Assembly (NCBI RefSeq): GCF_014695725.1
Contig: NZ_JACJOU010000004.1
Coordinates: 1-64,000 of the forward strand
DNA length: 64,000 nt
Reading direction: 5' to 3'
Source: Microcoleus sp. FACHB-672
GTDB taxonomy: Bacteria; Cyanobacteriota; Cyanobacteriia; Cyanobacteriales; Oscillatoriaceae
The translations under genes and the position numbers were made by a program. Every line of letters starts with the position of its first letter. Position 1 is the stretch's first letter. Of the stretch, positions 1 through 8,735 are shown one piece after another. Below the pieces are notes generated by a model. It was not told the origin of the DNA. It was given only the letters and a program-made list of their open reading frames with translations, and did not search any database.

Positions 1-329
1 CCGCCGTTGTATAGCCATTCATCTAAGCTGGCTGCTTCCCAAATTGGGTAGAAGTGCAGGCCGATGGCGTTAGAGGAGGGCACGACTGCGCCGGAGATGA
101 TGTTGTTGCCGTACAGTAAGGAGCCGGCAACGGGTTCGCGGATGCCATCGATGTCCACGGGAGGAGCAGCGATGAAGGCGATGATGAAGCAGGTGGTTGC
201 GGTTAGGAGGGTGGGGATCATTAGGACGCCGAACCAGCCGACATAAAGCCGGTTTTCGGTTGATGTGACCCACTCGCAGAACCGTTCCCAAACGTTGGCG
301 CTTTCGCGGCGTTGGAGAGTTGTGGTCAT
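1..329 (-). CDS. psbA: Photosystem II D1 protein, 5' part (runs off left edge)
   Basis: The reverse strand from 329 reads as the first 109 residues of the photosystem II reaction-centre protein D1, a thylakoid membrane protein that binds the electron-transfer cofactors and the Mn cluster. The start [17 protein letters not shown] is typical, followed by the first transmembrane helix ([19 protein letters not shown]) and the lumenal segment with [20 protein letters not shown] and [20 protein letters not shown]1 is usually about 360 residues, so roughly 70% of the gene lies outside the window. Residue 130 (Gln/Glu), which distinguishes low-light from high-light D1 forms, is not visible. Nothing in the visible part suggests a divergent D1 copy. 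Confidence 0.97.
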   Translation of the reverse strand, partial: MTTTLQRRESANVWERFCEWVTSTENRLYVGWFGVLMIPTLLTATTCFIIAFIAAPPVDIDGIREPVAGSLLYGNNIISGAVVPSSNAIGLHFYPIWEAASLDEWLYNG

Positions 330-387
330 TTGTTTATGATTGCTATTGATTTTTCGAGGTGCGCGGTAGTGTTTTTTCTACCTTAAT

Positions 388-407
388 ATATAGATTACTG
401 TCTATAT
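388..407 (-). promoter_or_regulatory. Inverted repeat in the psbA promoter region
   Basis: ATATAGA (388-394) and TCTATAT (401-407) form a perfect 7-bp inverted repeat with a 6-nt centre, about 60-80 bp upstream of the psbA start. The AT-rich arms could contain a -10 element (TATATT on the minus strand) or bind a regulator. The position is seen directly; the role is inferred. Confidence 0.35.
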
Positions 408-538
408 TGAGTTTTGTAAAGTAATTTAATCAAAATATTTTTGCCATTTTAGGTTTCAGGCTCAGCCTAAAAAGGCGAGGAGGCTACGCTAGCCCGGAAT
501 AAGGATGCCTGAGCCAAGTAAAGTAATGACTTTAAACT

Positions 539-1510
539 ATGTCACGGATTGTTACATACAGCTCTGCTTACACCGTAGTGCCGACTTATGAATGCTTTAA
601 CCGTTGCACCTACTGCAACTTTCGGGTTGACCCGCAGCAAAGTCCCTGGCTGGAATTAAGCGACGCCCAAAGGTTGCTGAAGTCGCTGCACGGCACCGGC
701 ATGATTGAAATTCTCATTCTCAGTGGTGAGGTGCATTCGCAAAGTTCTCGCCGGCAAGCCTGGTTTGAGCGCATTTACAATTTGTGTGAACTCGCCTTAT
801 CACTAGGTTTTCTCCCACACACAAATGCCGGCCCTCTCAGTTTGGAAGAGATGGCAACGTTAAAAACTGTCAATGTATCGATGGGGCTAATGTTAGAGCA
901 GCTGACACCCAAACTGATGCAAACGGTTCACCGGCACGCACCCAGCAAAGTTCCAGAGTGCCGGCTGCAACAATTGCAATGGGCGGGAGAACTGCAAATT
1001 CCTTTCACCACCGGCCTTTTATTAGGAATTGGGGAAACTCTAGACGACTGCGAGGAAACGTTACAAGCGATCGCAGACATTCACCGGCGATGGGGACATA
1101 TTCAAGAAGTGATTCTGCAACCCCACAGTCCAGGGACTCAGCAGACGTGGGAAGGTTCAGCGTTTAGTGTTCACCGGCTAATAGAAGTGGTTAAAATCGC
1201 CCGTCAGATTCTCCCGGCGGAGGTCGTTTTGCAAATTCCCCCCAATTTAGTGCAAGAACCGGCAGCATTACTCGCTTGTTTAGAAGCCGGCGCGCGAGAT
1301 TTAGGGGGAATTGGGCCGCGTGATGAGGTTAACCCCGACTACCCCCATCCCCACCATCAGCAACTCTCAGAAATCTTAAAACCGGCAGGATGGCAGTTGG
1401 TGCCACGCTTGCCGGTTTATCCTCAATATGACAGTTGGCTGCAAGGACGCTTACAGGACGCCGTCAAACAGTGGCGCAGTGCAATTAATAACCCGTTGAC
1501 GCGAAATTAG
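539..1510 (+). CDS. cofG: 7,8-didemethyl-8-hydroxy-5-deazariboflavin (FO) synthase, CofG subunit
   Basis: Radical SAM enzyme of 323 residues that, with CofH, builds the deazaflavin FO from a ribityl-uracil precursor and tyrosine. The [4Fe-4S] motif Cys19-x3-Cys23-x2-Cys26 (CFNRCTYC) sits near the N-terminus as expected; downstream are GMIEILILSGE, GLLLGIGET and the C-terminal GGIGPRDEVNP, all characteristic of CofG. Cyanobacteria generally use FO as an antenna chromophore of photolyases rather than making full F420. The 3' end overlaps the convergent metallophosphoesterase by 26 bp. No cofH is visible here. A CofE-like protein is encoded about 17 kb away (18603-19787). An ATG at 526 is out of frame and opens only a short ORF, so 539 is the start. 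Confidence 0.93.
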   Translation: MSRIVTYSSAYTVVPTYECFNRCTYCNFRVDPQQSPWLELSDAQRLLKSLHGTGMIEILILSGEVHSQSSRRQAWFERIYNLCELALSLGFLPHTNAGPLSLEEMATLKTVNVSMGLMLEQLTPKLMQTVHRHAPSKVPECRLQQLQWAGELQIPFTTGLLLGIGETLDDCEETLQAIADIHRRWGHIQEVILQPHSPGTQQTWEGSAFSVHRLIEVVKIARQILPAEVVLQIPPNLVQEPAALLACLEAGARDLGGIGPRDEVNPDYPHPHHQQLSEILKPAGWQLVPRLPVYPQYDSWLQGRLQDAVKQWRSAINNPLTRN

Positions 1511-2282
1511 GCTGAAACGCATAATTAACGCGCTCAACCTTGGTTTCACATCTGCCGTCGGGATAGAGTTTCAATAGGCGGAATCCTGGTTCCACCTCAT
1601 CGAGGGAAAACTTGTTGCTTTGCGGTTTGAACTGAATACAAGTCGAGGGGGTAGTTAAGTAACGAACTCCCCGGCGTTCCCGTTCAATTTCTTGATGAAT
1701 ATGACCGCATAAGACGAGTTTAACTTGGGGGTGCCGGTCAAGAACAGCAAACAGCTCTTCTGGATTTTGCAGGGTGCTGCCATCTAGCCAGTGTGAATTC
1801 ACCACGAAGGGTGGGTGATGTAACGCGACAAGGGTGGGCCGGTTGCCGACGAGATTGAGCTGCCAGTCTAACCAATCTAAGCTTGCCGGTGACAGAAAAC
1901 CGTGAACGTATCCCGGTACGCCGGAGTTGAGCAGTAAAAAGCTCCAGTTGCCCACGTCAAAAGCTTTGTGAGGAAAGATGGGAGGCTCAGTTAACACTTG
2001 CTGCATCACCGGCAGACAGTCATGGTTGCCTGGTAGCCAGTAAGTGGGAATTCCTAAAGGACTGACTAAACTTAGCAGGAGTTTGTAAGATTCTGGTGTC
2101 TGATCTTGGGACAGATCGCCGGTGAGTAGCAGCAAGTCTGGCTGAGGCTGCAACGCTTGCAGTTGTGCCAAAACAGCTTGAAATGACGATAAGGTTGCCA
2201 GACCCAGCAATTCCTGCTTAGCATCGGCAAACAAGTGGATATCAGTGACTTGAGCAACGAGGAGAGGGGTCACTTGGCTCAT
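1485..2282 (-). CDS. Metallophosphoesterase of the Icc/CpdA (cyclic-nucleotide phosphodiesterase-like) family
   Basis: Calcineurin-like two-metal phosphoesterase. All family motifs are intact: D-x-H (TDIH, about residues 14-16 from the ATG), GDLSQD, GNHD, ALHHPP and CGHIHQE. This set resembles CpdA/Icc, which hydrolyses 3',5'-cAMP, but the family also contains enzymes acting on other phosphodiesters, so the substrate is open. The reading frame extends upstream to a TTG at 2297, but the ATG at 2282 (MSQVTPLLVAQ) is the more likely start. The C-terminus overlaps the cofG 3' end in convergent orientation. No signal peptide or membrane segment is seen, so it is probably cytoplasmic. Confidence 0.85.
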   Translation of the reverse strand: MSQVTPLLVAQVTDIHLFADAKQELLGLATLSSFQAVLAQLQALQPQPDLLLLTGDLSQDQTPESYKLLLSLVSPLGIPTYWLPGNHDCLPVMQQVLTEPPIFPHKAFDVGNWSFLLLNSGVPGYVHGFLSPASLDWLDWQLNLVGNRPTLVALHHPPFVVNSHWLDGSTLQNPEELFAVLDRHPQVKLVLCGHIHQEIERERRGVRYLTTPSTCIQFKPQSNKFSLDEVEPGFRLLKLYPDGRCETKVERVNYAFQPNFASTGY

Positions 2283-2584
2283 GGCTTGGCTATTCAACTG
2301 GAGTGCGGAATTTATGGTTTCTAGACTAAAAATTTTGGGCTGGGAATAAGCTTTTTTTAAACGCCCGCGATTTGATATCTTTTTACAATAGCTTTAGCGA
2401 AGTTTGTAATTAGCGATCTGAGAGGGTCTTCTGTGTGATTTCGATCACATATCCTCTGGGGTTTTGCCTTGGCGGAGACTAAGGCAGCCGGCAGCACAGA
2501 TTTTTTTGCAAAGAAACCAAGCCTGCAGGATTGTGTAAAGCGCAAAACCTGCTATAATGATAAACGCTGCGATAATTACAGCGC

Positions 2585-2655
<71 letters not shown>

Positions 2656-3362
2656 TTTAAAAAACATCTAGACCAACTGATGTTCAACTAAACCTACGAA
2701 GTCACTACGACCGCACTTCACTTCATTTATAGAAGGTTTGCCAAAATTTGTAACTGGCAAGTGATCGCGGAGTGTTTTTGTCCTTGTTTCTATGGCAGAG
2801 TAATAGCGATTTAAGGTTTGGTCGCGACACATCAATTCTTTTAGTGCTGAGGAATGAAAACTGAGAGTTTTGAAATGACTCAGTCCTCAGTTTTGTCATA
2901 TCTGTAATTTTTGCTTTTGAAATTAGTATAACCTCACTCCATCCAGCCCACGTAGTCTCAAACGTACGGTTCTTGATTGAGGTTTTTATTTTTAATTCTC
3001 TATTCAGAAATATTAGAACCTTCGCTGAGGGTAAAAAGAGTAGTTTAGTCATTTTGCCCCTATAAAATTACTACCCTACGACGGAGAAAACGATTGTAAA
3101 TCCATTGACTTTTTAGCTCGCTAGATAGATATTGCTCGTCTTTACTTATTCTTAACGATGTAGAGGGGGTATTCCTTAACTTGCCTTAACTTAACGAAGT
3201 AATCCTTATACGTGTTGGTCGCGTATCTAACCAAATCGTTCACCTCCAACACCGCCCTTCTGAAGATAGGCAAAATTCCAATTAACTGACTTTGTACCTG
3301 CGCCATCTCAAGGGATGTGTTGGCTATAGCGTTCTCTCAGGCGGAGATGACCAACGGCATTG
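2656..3362. other. Intergenic region, tRNA-Cys to alkaline phosphatase-like gene
   Basis: No convincing gene. A 109-codon minus-strand frame (2723-3052) has no recognisable family and atypical composition. The right part carries tandem CTTAAC words (see 3175-3197) consistent with a Pho box for the next gene. Confidence 0.5.
3175..3197 (+). promoter_or_regulatory. Candidate Pho box (tandem CTTAACTT repeats)
   Basis: CTTAACTT occurs at 3175-3182 and 3185-3192, and CTTAACGA at 3190-3197, with another CTTAACGA at 3151-3158. Cyanobacterial PhoB-type sites are tandem 8-mers of the form PyTTAAPyPy(T/A) at about one helical turn. The position, about 170-190 bp upstream of an alkaline-phosphatase-like gene, fits phosphate-starvation control. 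Repeats are seen; the regulator is inferred. Confidence 0.5.
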
Positions 3363-6300
3363 ATGACTGCTCAACGGACAAGTGTCATCCCAGACAACTG
3401 TCACCGCTCAACTTATCGGTTCAACTCATCAATAATCGTCATGCCAAACAACAACACGTCGGACAACAGCGCCCCCCAAAATAACAGCGTCATTTTCATT
3501 CACCCCGATGGCACGACGCCCTCTCACTATGCCCTGGCTCGTTATGAGACAGCAGGGCCTGACGGTCGCATTAACTGGGACAGAATGGATAGCGCCGGCT
3601 CCTATTTGTCACATATTAAAGATCAGCTCACGGCCACGTCAAACGCAGGTGCAGTGGTTCATGCCTATGGCGTGAAGCCCCAGGCAGATTCCTATGGATT
3701 GGATGAGGAAGGGAATCCCATCGTTTCTTTGTCGGCGCAAGAAGGCTTGGCTGATCAGGGAACGACCATTATGGAAGAGGCGATCGCGGCGGGTAAAGCA
3801 ACCGCTGTGATCAACTCTGGCTTTATTGCCGAACCTGGAACAGGCGTGTTTCTGGCTGATGTGGAAAGTCGCAGTCAGACAGAAGCGATTACAGCAGAAG
3901 TGGTGGAGTCTGGCGTTAATGTCATCTTGGGTGGTGGCGAAACCGATTACCTACCTGAAGGTACCGTTGGCTTCTTTGGTGAAGAGGGCACTCGCACCGA
4001 TGGACGCAACCTGATCGAAGAAGCTGAGGAGATGGGCTACACAGTAGTCTACACTCGTGAGCAGTTGCAGAGCCTGCCCGAAGGCACCAGCAAAGTTTTG
4101 GGCATCTTTGCGGCAGAAGACACCTACAACGACACCACGGAAGAAGACAACGCTGGGAATCGGTTAGACAACTACGGTCAACCGGGCAATCTTAACCCGC
4201 CTACGGTTGGAGAAATGCTAGAGGCGGCTCTGCCGATTTTGGCAAAAGATGAAGATGGCTTCTTTGTGGTTCTCGAAGAAGAGGGCACGGATAACTTTGG
4301 CAACAATAACAATGGTCGGGGCGTGGTGGAAGCCGCCATTCGCGCTGATGAGGCGATCGGCGTTGCCCAAGATTTCATTGACAACGAGCGGCCCAACACA
4401 TTACTGATCACCACCGCCGACAGCAATGCCGGCGGTGTACAGGCGAATGAGACCGATGTCATAGCAGGTGGTAACGTTGGCACCACTCCAGTCAACCCCA
4501 CCCTGCCCAACCGCTCTGATGCCGTTGCCGTCCCCCTGGATGGACAGAACGGACGTACAACTGAACCCTTCATCACTGGGCCTGATGAAAATGGCCTTCG
4601 CTACGATTACGGCATTTCCTATGCTGGGCTGCCTGACTTTGGCTCTGACGTAGTCAGCAAAGCCTATGGTCTAAACGCGGATCTGTTACCCAGCACCCAC
4701 GACAACACCGAGATTTACCGGCTGATGTATCAGACGCTGTTTAATGAAGCGCTGCCATCTCCCGTCCCGGCTCCTGAACCCACTCCTGCGACTCCTGCTA
4801 CTGAGGACAAGGGTAACGTTATCTTCATTCACCCCGATGGCACGACCCCAGCTTATTTCACGCTGGCTCGCCTAGAGGAAGTGGGACCAGATGGCCGCCT
4901 GAATTGGGACATGATGTCTGATGCGGGCGTTTACATTAATAGCCTCGAAGACCAGATGACCGCCACCTCTAACGCCGGGGCAGTGGTTCACTCGCTGGGC
5001 ACCAAACCTCAAGCTGATTCCTACGGGTTAGATGAAAATGGTGATCCTGTAATCTCTCGCTCTGGAAAGCAGGGTGTCACCATCATGGAAGAGGCGATCG
5101 CGGCAGGTAAGGCAACCGCTGTGATCAACTCTGGCTTTATTGCCGAACCTGGAACAGGCGTGTTTCTGGCTGATGTAGAAAACCGCAACCAGACGGAAGC
5201 CATCACGGCAGAAGTGCTGGAGTCTGGTGTTGATATCATCCTCGGCGGTGGCGAAACCGACTATTTGCCAGAAGGCACCACCGGCTTTTTTGGCGAAGAA
5301 GGTACTCGCACCGATGGACGCAACCTGATTGAGGAAGCCGAGGAGATGGGCTACACGGTGGTCTACAACCGCGAGCAACTGCAAGATCTGCCTGAGGACG
5401 CCAGCAAAGTTTTGGGGATCTTTGCAGCGGAAGACACCTACAACGACACCACCGAAGAGGCTAACACCGCAGCGGGATTGGACAACTACGGGCAGATGGG
5501 CAACGAAAACCCACCCACGGTTGCCGAAATGTTGGAGGCAGCTCTGCCCATTCTCAATCGCGACGCCCAGGGATTTATGGTGGTGTTAGAAGAGGAAGGC
5601 ACCGATAACTTTGGTAATAACAACAACGGTCGGGGATTGATTGAGGCTACCCAGCGAGCAGATGATGCGATTGGCGTAGCAATGGACTTCATCAACAACG
5701 AAGACCCCAATACGCTGCTGGTTACATCTGCAGATAGCAATGCCGGTGGCCCTCAGGTGTATGATGTGGACGCCGATGAACCCGTTGGCACAATTGAAAC
5801 CAATCCCACGCTGCCGGATGACTCCGATGCTGTGGAGGTGCCCCTCGATGGCCGAGATGGTCGCAACACTGAACCCTTTGTTGCGGCTGCCGATGCCAAC
5901 GGCAACGAGTATCCCTTCGCGATCGCCTACGCCACAGTAAACGACGTTCCCGATGGTGTGTTGACCAAAACTTATGGTCTGAATGCGGGAGATTTGCCTA
6001 GCTCCCACGAAAACACCTACATCTATGAACTGATGTATCGGACGCTGTTTGGTCAAAACTCACTGCCCACACTCATCGAAGGCACTCCCCAATCAGAAAC
6101 CCTGCTGGGTGGCCCTGATCGCGACTTAGTTCGCGGCAATGAGGGCGATGACATAATCGCAGGCTCCGTCAATGATGACTTCCTCTACGGTGAGGAGGGC
6201 AATGACCTGATCCGAGGTGACTTAAATACGGTTCAGGCGGGCGGCAGTGCCGGTGGTGATGACCTGCTCAGCGGGGGCTTAGGCGACGATCTCCTCTTTG

Positions 6301-6656
6301 GTCAGGGCGGCGATGACCAGCTTTATGGCGGTGACGGCAACGACCAACTCTTTGGCGATGCAGGCGATGACCTGCTCTTTGGCGGTCTGGGTCAAGATTC
6401 CCTGGTTGGTGGAGAAGGCAAAGATCGCTTCGTTCTCGCTTCCGGTGAGAATGGCGATGTCGATACACTTAACGATTTCCGTATTGGTGAAGACTTTATC
6501 GCCATGATGGAGGGAGTTGCGTTTGATCAGCTCGTGTTCTCTCAAAGCGGCGGCAGCACGGTTATCACCGCTAATGACAGTATGTTGGCGATGATTCGCG
6601 GCATCAACAGCACTGATCTCATTGCTACAGCCGATACTACGTTTGTCATGATGTAG
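3363..6656 (+). CDS. Tandem alkaline-phosphatase-like protein with C-terminal RTX calcium-binding repeats
   Basis: Protein of about 1,097 residues made of two homologous PhoA-fold domains (about 43-465 and 486-905) and an RTX tail (about 908-1098) with repeats of the GGxGxDxLx type ending in a DTLNDF-like segment. RTX tails fold on Ca2+ outside the cell and normally carry type I secretion signals; no N-terminal signal peptide is seen, which agrees. Each phosphatase domain starts FIHPDGTTP and has TATSNAGAVVH at the nucleophile region, VLEEEGTDNFGNNNNGRG, ADSNAGG, and a C-terminal S(T/S)H(D/E)NT. Relative to E. coli PhoA, the metal ligands His331 and His370 appear replaced by Asn and Ser, and Asp101 by Thr, in both halves. 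It may be an atypical phosphatase or a changed activity. TTG 3360, ATG 3363 and ATG 3441 are alternative starts. A candidate Pho box lies upstream. Confidence 0.85.
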   Translation: MTAQRTSVIPDNCHRSTYRFNSSIIVMPNNNTSDNSAPQNNSVIFIHPDGTTPSHYALARYETAGPDGRINWDRMDSAGSYLSHIKDQLTATSNAGAVVHAYGVKPQADSYGLDEEGNPIVSLSAQEGLADQGTTIMEEAIAAGKATAVINSGFIAEPGTGVFLADVESRSQTEAITAEVVESGVNVILGGGETDYLPEGTVGFFGEEGTRTDGRNLIEEAEEMGYTVVYTREQLQSLPEGTSKVLGIFAAEDTYNDTTEEDNAGNRLDNYGQPGNLNPPTVGEMLEAALPILAKDEDGFFVVLEEEGTDNFGNNNNGRGVVEAAIRADEAIGVAQDFIDNERPNTLLITTADSNAGGVQANETDVIAGGNVGTTPVNPTLPNRSDAVAVPLDGQNGRTTEPFITGPDENGLRYDYGISYAGLPDFGSDVVSKAYGLNADLLPSTHDNTEIYRLMYQTLFNEALPSPVPAPEPTPATPATEDKGNVIFIHPDGTTPAYFTLARLEEVGPDGRLNWDMMSDAGVYINSLEDQMTATSNAGAVVHSLGTKPQADSYGLDENGDPVISRSGKQGVTIMEEAIAAGKATAVINSGFIAEPGTGVFLADVENRNQTEAITAEVLESGVDIILGGGETDYLPEGTTGFFGEEGTRTDGRNLIEEAEEMGYTVVYNREQLQDLPEDASKVLGIFAAEDTYNDTTEEANTAAGLDNYGQMGNENPPTVAEMLEAALPILNRDAQGFMVVLEEEGTDNFGNNNNGRGLIEATQRADDAIGVAMDFINNEDPNTLLVTSADSNAGGPQVYDVDADEPVGTIETNPTLPDDSDAVEVPLDGRDGRNTEPFVAAADANGNEYPFAIAYATVNDVPDGVLTKTYGLNAGDLPSSHENTYIYELMYRTLFGQNSLPTLIEGTPQSETLLGGPDRDLVRGNEGDDIIAGSVNDDFLYGEEGNDLIRGDLNTVQAGGSAGGDDLLSGGLGDDLLFGQGGDDQLYGGDGNDQLFGDAGDDLLFGGLGQDSLVGGEGKDRFVLASGENGDVDTLNDFRIGEDFIAMMEGVAFDQLVFSQSGGSTVITANDSMLAMIRGINSTDLIATADTTFVMM

Positions 6657-6694
6657 GAACCATTAAGCAGAAGCGATTCAGTCAAAGCGCTCAC

Positions 6695-6739
6695 AAAAAG
6701 TAGGGTGGTGTTGGACTTCCATACATCACCCTACTTTTT
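6695..6739 (+). terminator. Rho-independent terminator after the phosphatase-like gene
   Basis: AAAAAGTAGGGTGGTG (6695-6710) pairs with CATCACCCTACTTTTT (6724-6739) with one G-T wobble, 13-nt loop, ending in a T run, 39 bp after the stop codon. Confidence 0.85.
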
Positions 6740-6982
6740 TGTTGCTTATGGCGCTCACTCCCATTACAAACCTTACCGCAGTTTTTATACCAATTTAAAT
6801 TGGTATGACACATAATTCTTCGCTTACGTTTTCTCTAAAAATTGATGACTAAAAAACCTCAAAGCCATATTTTGCAAAACTTTGAGACACAAAGCGATTG
6901 TGACATTTATTTCTTCGGTTTTGACACTTATTTCTTTGCCCTACAGAAATTACGGGAAAGCCCAGTGATTGTATGTCAAGGC

Positions 6983-7091
6983 ACAGCGGTGTCAATTTTT
7001 CTCTGCCGGCTCTCATCCCCTAATGCCCATGTCCCTTAAAAATTTAATTGGGTTGTGAGCGTAATAGTCTGTAAAACAGAGGCGGCGGCAA
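6983..7091. repeat. Direct repeat, left copy flanking the DUF2335 cassette
   Basis: About 109 bp that aligns, with mismatches and small gaps, to 8226-8323. Shared blocks include ACAG(C/T)GGTGT, a GCTCTCA(T/C)CCC block, AAAATTTAA, CTGTAAA and GCGG(C/T)GGCAA. Both copies are in the same orientation and enclose the two small leftward genes at 7167-7989. Confidence 0.55.
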
Positions 7092-7166
7092 GGGTGAGGG
7101 GTTCTAACCAGTTTGAATCTGTCAAGCCTCGATAGAATGCTGTTAGCAGTAAGAAGGTGCGATTGT

Positions 7167-7628
7167 TTATTTCTTCTTTCTATCTAAATATCCTTTATAG
7201 CCAAATCCGCTTCCAAAACCACCCCCAAAAATGATGAGTAATTTTAAAACGTCCTGATAAACTGCTACATCTTTGTTAACCAAGAAAACAGTTAAAAATC
7301 CTAAAAATCCTAGCGCAACGATAAATGTTAAAAAACCATATATTCTTGCTGACTGGGTATCTGCAAAAGCCCTTTCATCATCTTTCTCAGATATTTCAAG
7401 TATTTTTGAAATATGCTGCTCGTTAATTTTATCTCGAATTGGCGATAAAGGCGAGATTGGGCCAGAAAAACGCTGCATCGAATATAGGGCCGTTATACCT
7501 CTCTTGAGTTCTGGAGGAAGATTTTCTAGCTCTTCGGGAAACTTTTCAATAGACCCTACTTCTTGTTCACCTTGTTTAGCTTCTTCATCTTGCAATTTTT
7601 TTCTTGATTCTGGGTCTTGATTAGACAT
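7167..7628 (-). CDS. DUF2335-like small membrane protein
   Basis: 153 residues. A charged N-terminal region (1-45) is followed by the segment YSMQRFSGPISPLSPIRDK, which matches the start of the DUF2335 family (predicted membrane proteins of unknown function, found sporadically in bacteria and often in mobile DNA), then a polar helix and two transmembrane segments (about 97-115 and 124-143) with a Gly-rich turn, and a basic RKKK end. It starts at the ATG of TAGTATG, one base after the stop of the upstream 119-residue protein, so the two are almost certainly co-transcribed. The region is AT-rich and lacks the CCGGC word common elsewhere in the window, suggesting acquisition. Function unknown. 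Confidence 0.7.
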   Translation of the reverse strand: MSNQDPESRKKLQDEEAKQGEQEVGSIEKFPEELENLPPELKRGITALYSMQRFSGPISPLSPIRDKINEQHISKILEISEKDDERAFADTQSARIYGFLTFIVALGFLGFLTVFLVNKDVAVYQDVLKLLIIFGGGFGSGFGYKGYLDRKKK

Positions 7629-7629
7629 A

Positions 7630-7989
7630 CTATCTCAGGCTAAGAGTTTTAGTCACTTGTGAGGTTTCAGACTTCTCTATTTCTCTAGAAAGAAAATCTT
7701 CCAAACTTGAAGAAAAATTTGTATTCCAGAATTGACTTAATTTTTGTTCTAAAACTGCTTCAACTCTAGATTCCACCTCATTTTCAATAAATATAGAGCA
7801 GGCGTAACGAACCAGCGCCTTAAGCGCTTGGTCGCTAATTTCGCCCTTAGCATTTAAGTAAGAAAAGTAAGATATAACAATTTTCAGCCTTTCTAAATTC
7901 GAGGCTTTAAACCCATTTTGCTCTAAATATCCTCCTTTTTCTGAATAAAAATCTGATATTTCTGCCACTTCTTCATTTAATGAGAACAC
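7630..7989 (-). CDS. Hypothetical protein, first gene of the DUF2335 pair
   Basis: 119 residues from a GTG start (GTG TTC TCA TTA), with no ATG available upstream. Not recognised. It is acidic, predicted mostly helical and soluble, with no signal peptide or transmembrane segment; several short helices (ERLKIVISYFSYL, ALKALVRYACSIFIENEV) alternate with polar stretches. Its stop codon lies one base before the ATG of the DUF2335-like gene, so the pair is translationally coupled. It could be a cytoplasmic partner of that membrane protein, which is inference from gene order only. Confidence 0.55.
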   Translation of the reverse strand: MFSLNEEVAEISDFYSEKGGYLEQNGFKASNLERLKIVISYFSYLNAKGEISDQALKALVRYACSIFIENEVESRVEAVLEQKLSQFWNTNFSSSLEDFLSREIEKSETSQVTKTLSLR

Positions 7990-8225
7990 AGGAATATACC
8001 CCCTATTAACCGTAACTAATTTATCAGATATCAGTCTTAAAAAAACAAATTTTTGTATGAAATACAGGGATCTTATTGTAAGTACATTATATTACGGATT
8101 TGCGTAGTTATACATTAGCTTTATTTATCTTTCCGGACTTGGCTCGTCAAATCTTTAACTACTAGCAAGCAATCTGCGCGAACCGGCAACCTGAAATTAC
8201 GAAAAACTCAGCAATGGTACAGGAT

Positions 8226-8323
8226 ACAGTGGTGTAAATTTTTTAATGCCTGCTCTCACCCCTTAAGGCCGGCATCCACAAAAAATTTAATGGTGATGGC
8301 CTGTAAAGCAAAAGCGGTGGCAA
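8226..8323. repeat. Direct repeat, right copy flanking the DUF2335 cassette
   Basis: Partner of 6983-7091 in the same orientation, about 1.24 kb away. The gap 7990-8396 holds no recognisable gene apart from this repeat. Confidence 0.55.
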
Positions 8324-8396
8324 TTATCCTCGCAGGTTTACTCGGATATTGCCACCGGCTCTGATTTCCTATGAACTAGATCATTCAAACTGGTTA

Positions 8397-8735
8397 TTAA
8401 GAAGCAAAGACCAGTTGAGAAAGCACCAAACGTTTATGTACCGGCGATTGGGCTGAAGAGTCTGTTGTCTCTTCTTTGTGATTAACCGGCACGAGCATTG
8501 AATCTGTAGAACGCACCACCATTTCTCCGCAAACAACGGCTTGCCGCAAGTGCCGGCCTGTTTTCCACGCATGAAACTTAACCGGGTTCCACCGGGGGTT
8601 AGCTGGGTAGCCGGCGAATCCTGATCGCAACGCCGGCAAATTAGCATCTGAGATGCCGGTGTGAACGAAGACTCCCTCTGCCAACTCAACCACTGGATAA
8701 TTGCAAGGCTTCATTGTTTTGGTCACTGGCTTCAC
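8397..8735 (-). CDS. Small conserved hypothetical protein
   Basis: 112 residues from GTG 8735; ATG 8714 (MKPCNYPVVELAEG) is an alternative start. The order VELAEGVFVHTG - NPRWNPVKFHAWKTGR - GEMVVRSTDSMLVPV looks like a folded domain with conserved aromatic and basic residues. I believe similar small proteins occur in other cyanobacteria, but I cannot name a family. No signal peptide or membrane segment. Unlike the DUF2335 pair next door, its DNA is rich in the CCGGC word, so it has the composition of the host genome. A G-rich run just upstream of the GTG could serve as ribosome binding site. Confidence 0.55.
   Translation of the reverse strand: MKPVTKTMKPCNYPVVELAEGVFVHTGISDANLPALRSGFAGYPANPRWNPVKFHAWKTGRHLRQAVVCGEMVVRSTDSMLVPVNHKEETTDSSAQSPVHKRLVLSQLVFAS

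Noticed and set aside
2723-3052. 109-codon minus frame
   Set aside because: No family resemblance, no ribosome binding site, lies in an AT-rich spacer; not enough to call a gene.
5028-5384. Long antisense frames within the phosphatase-like gene (also 4178-4576, 5586-6056)
   Set aside because: The sense frame is strongly supported by domain content; the antisense frames arise from its biased codon use.
6842-7039. 65-codon plus frame
   Set aside because: Overlaps the left direct repeat and has no recognisable domain or ribosome binding site.
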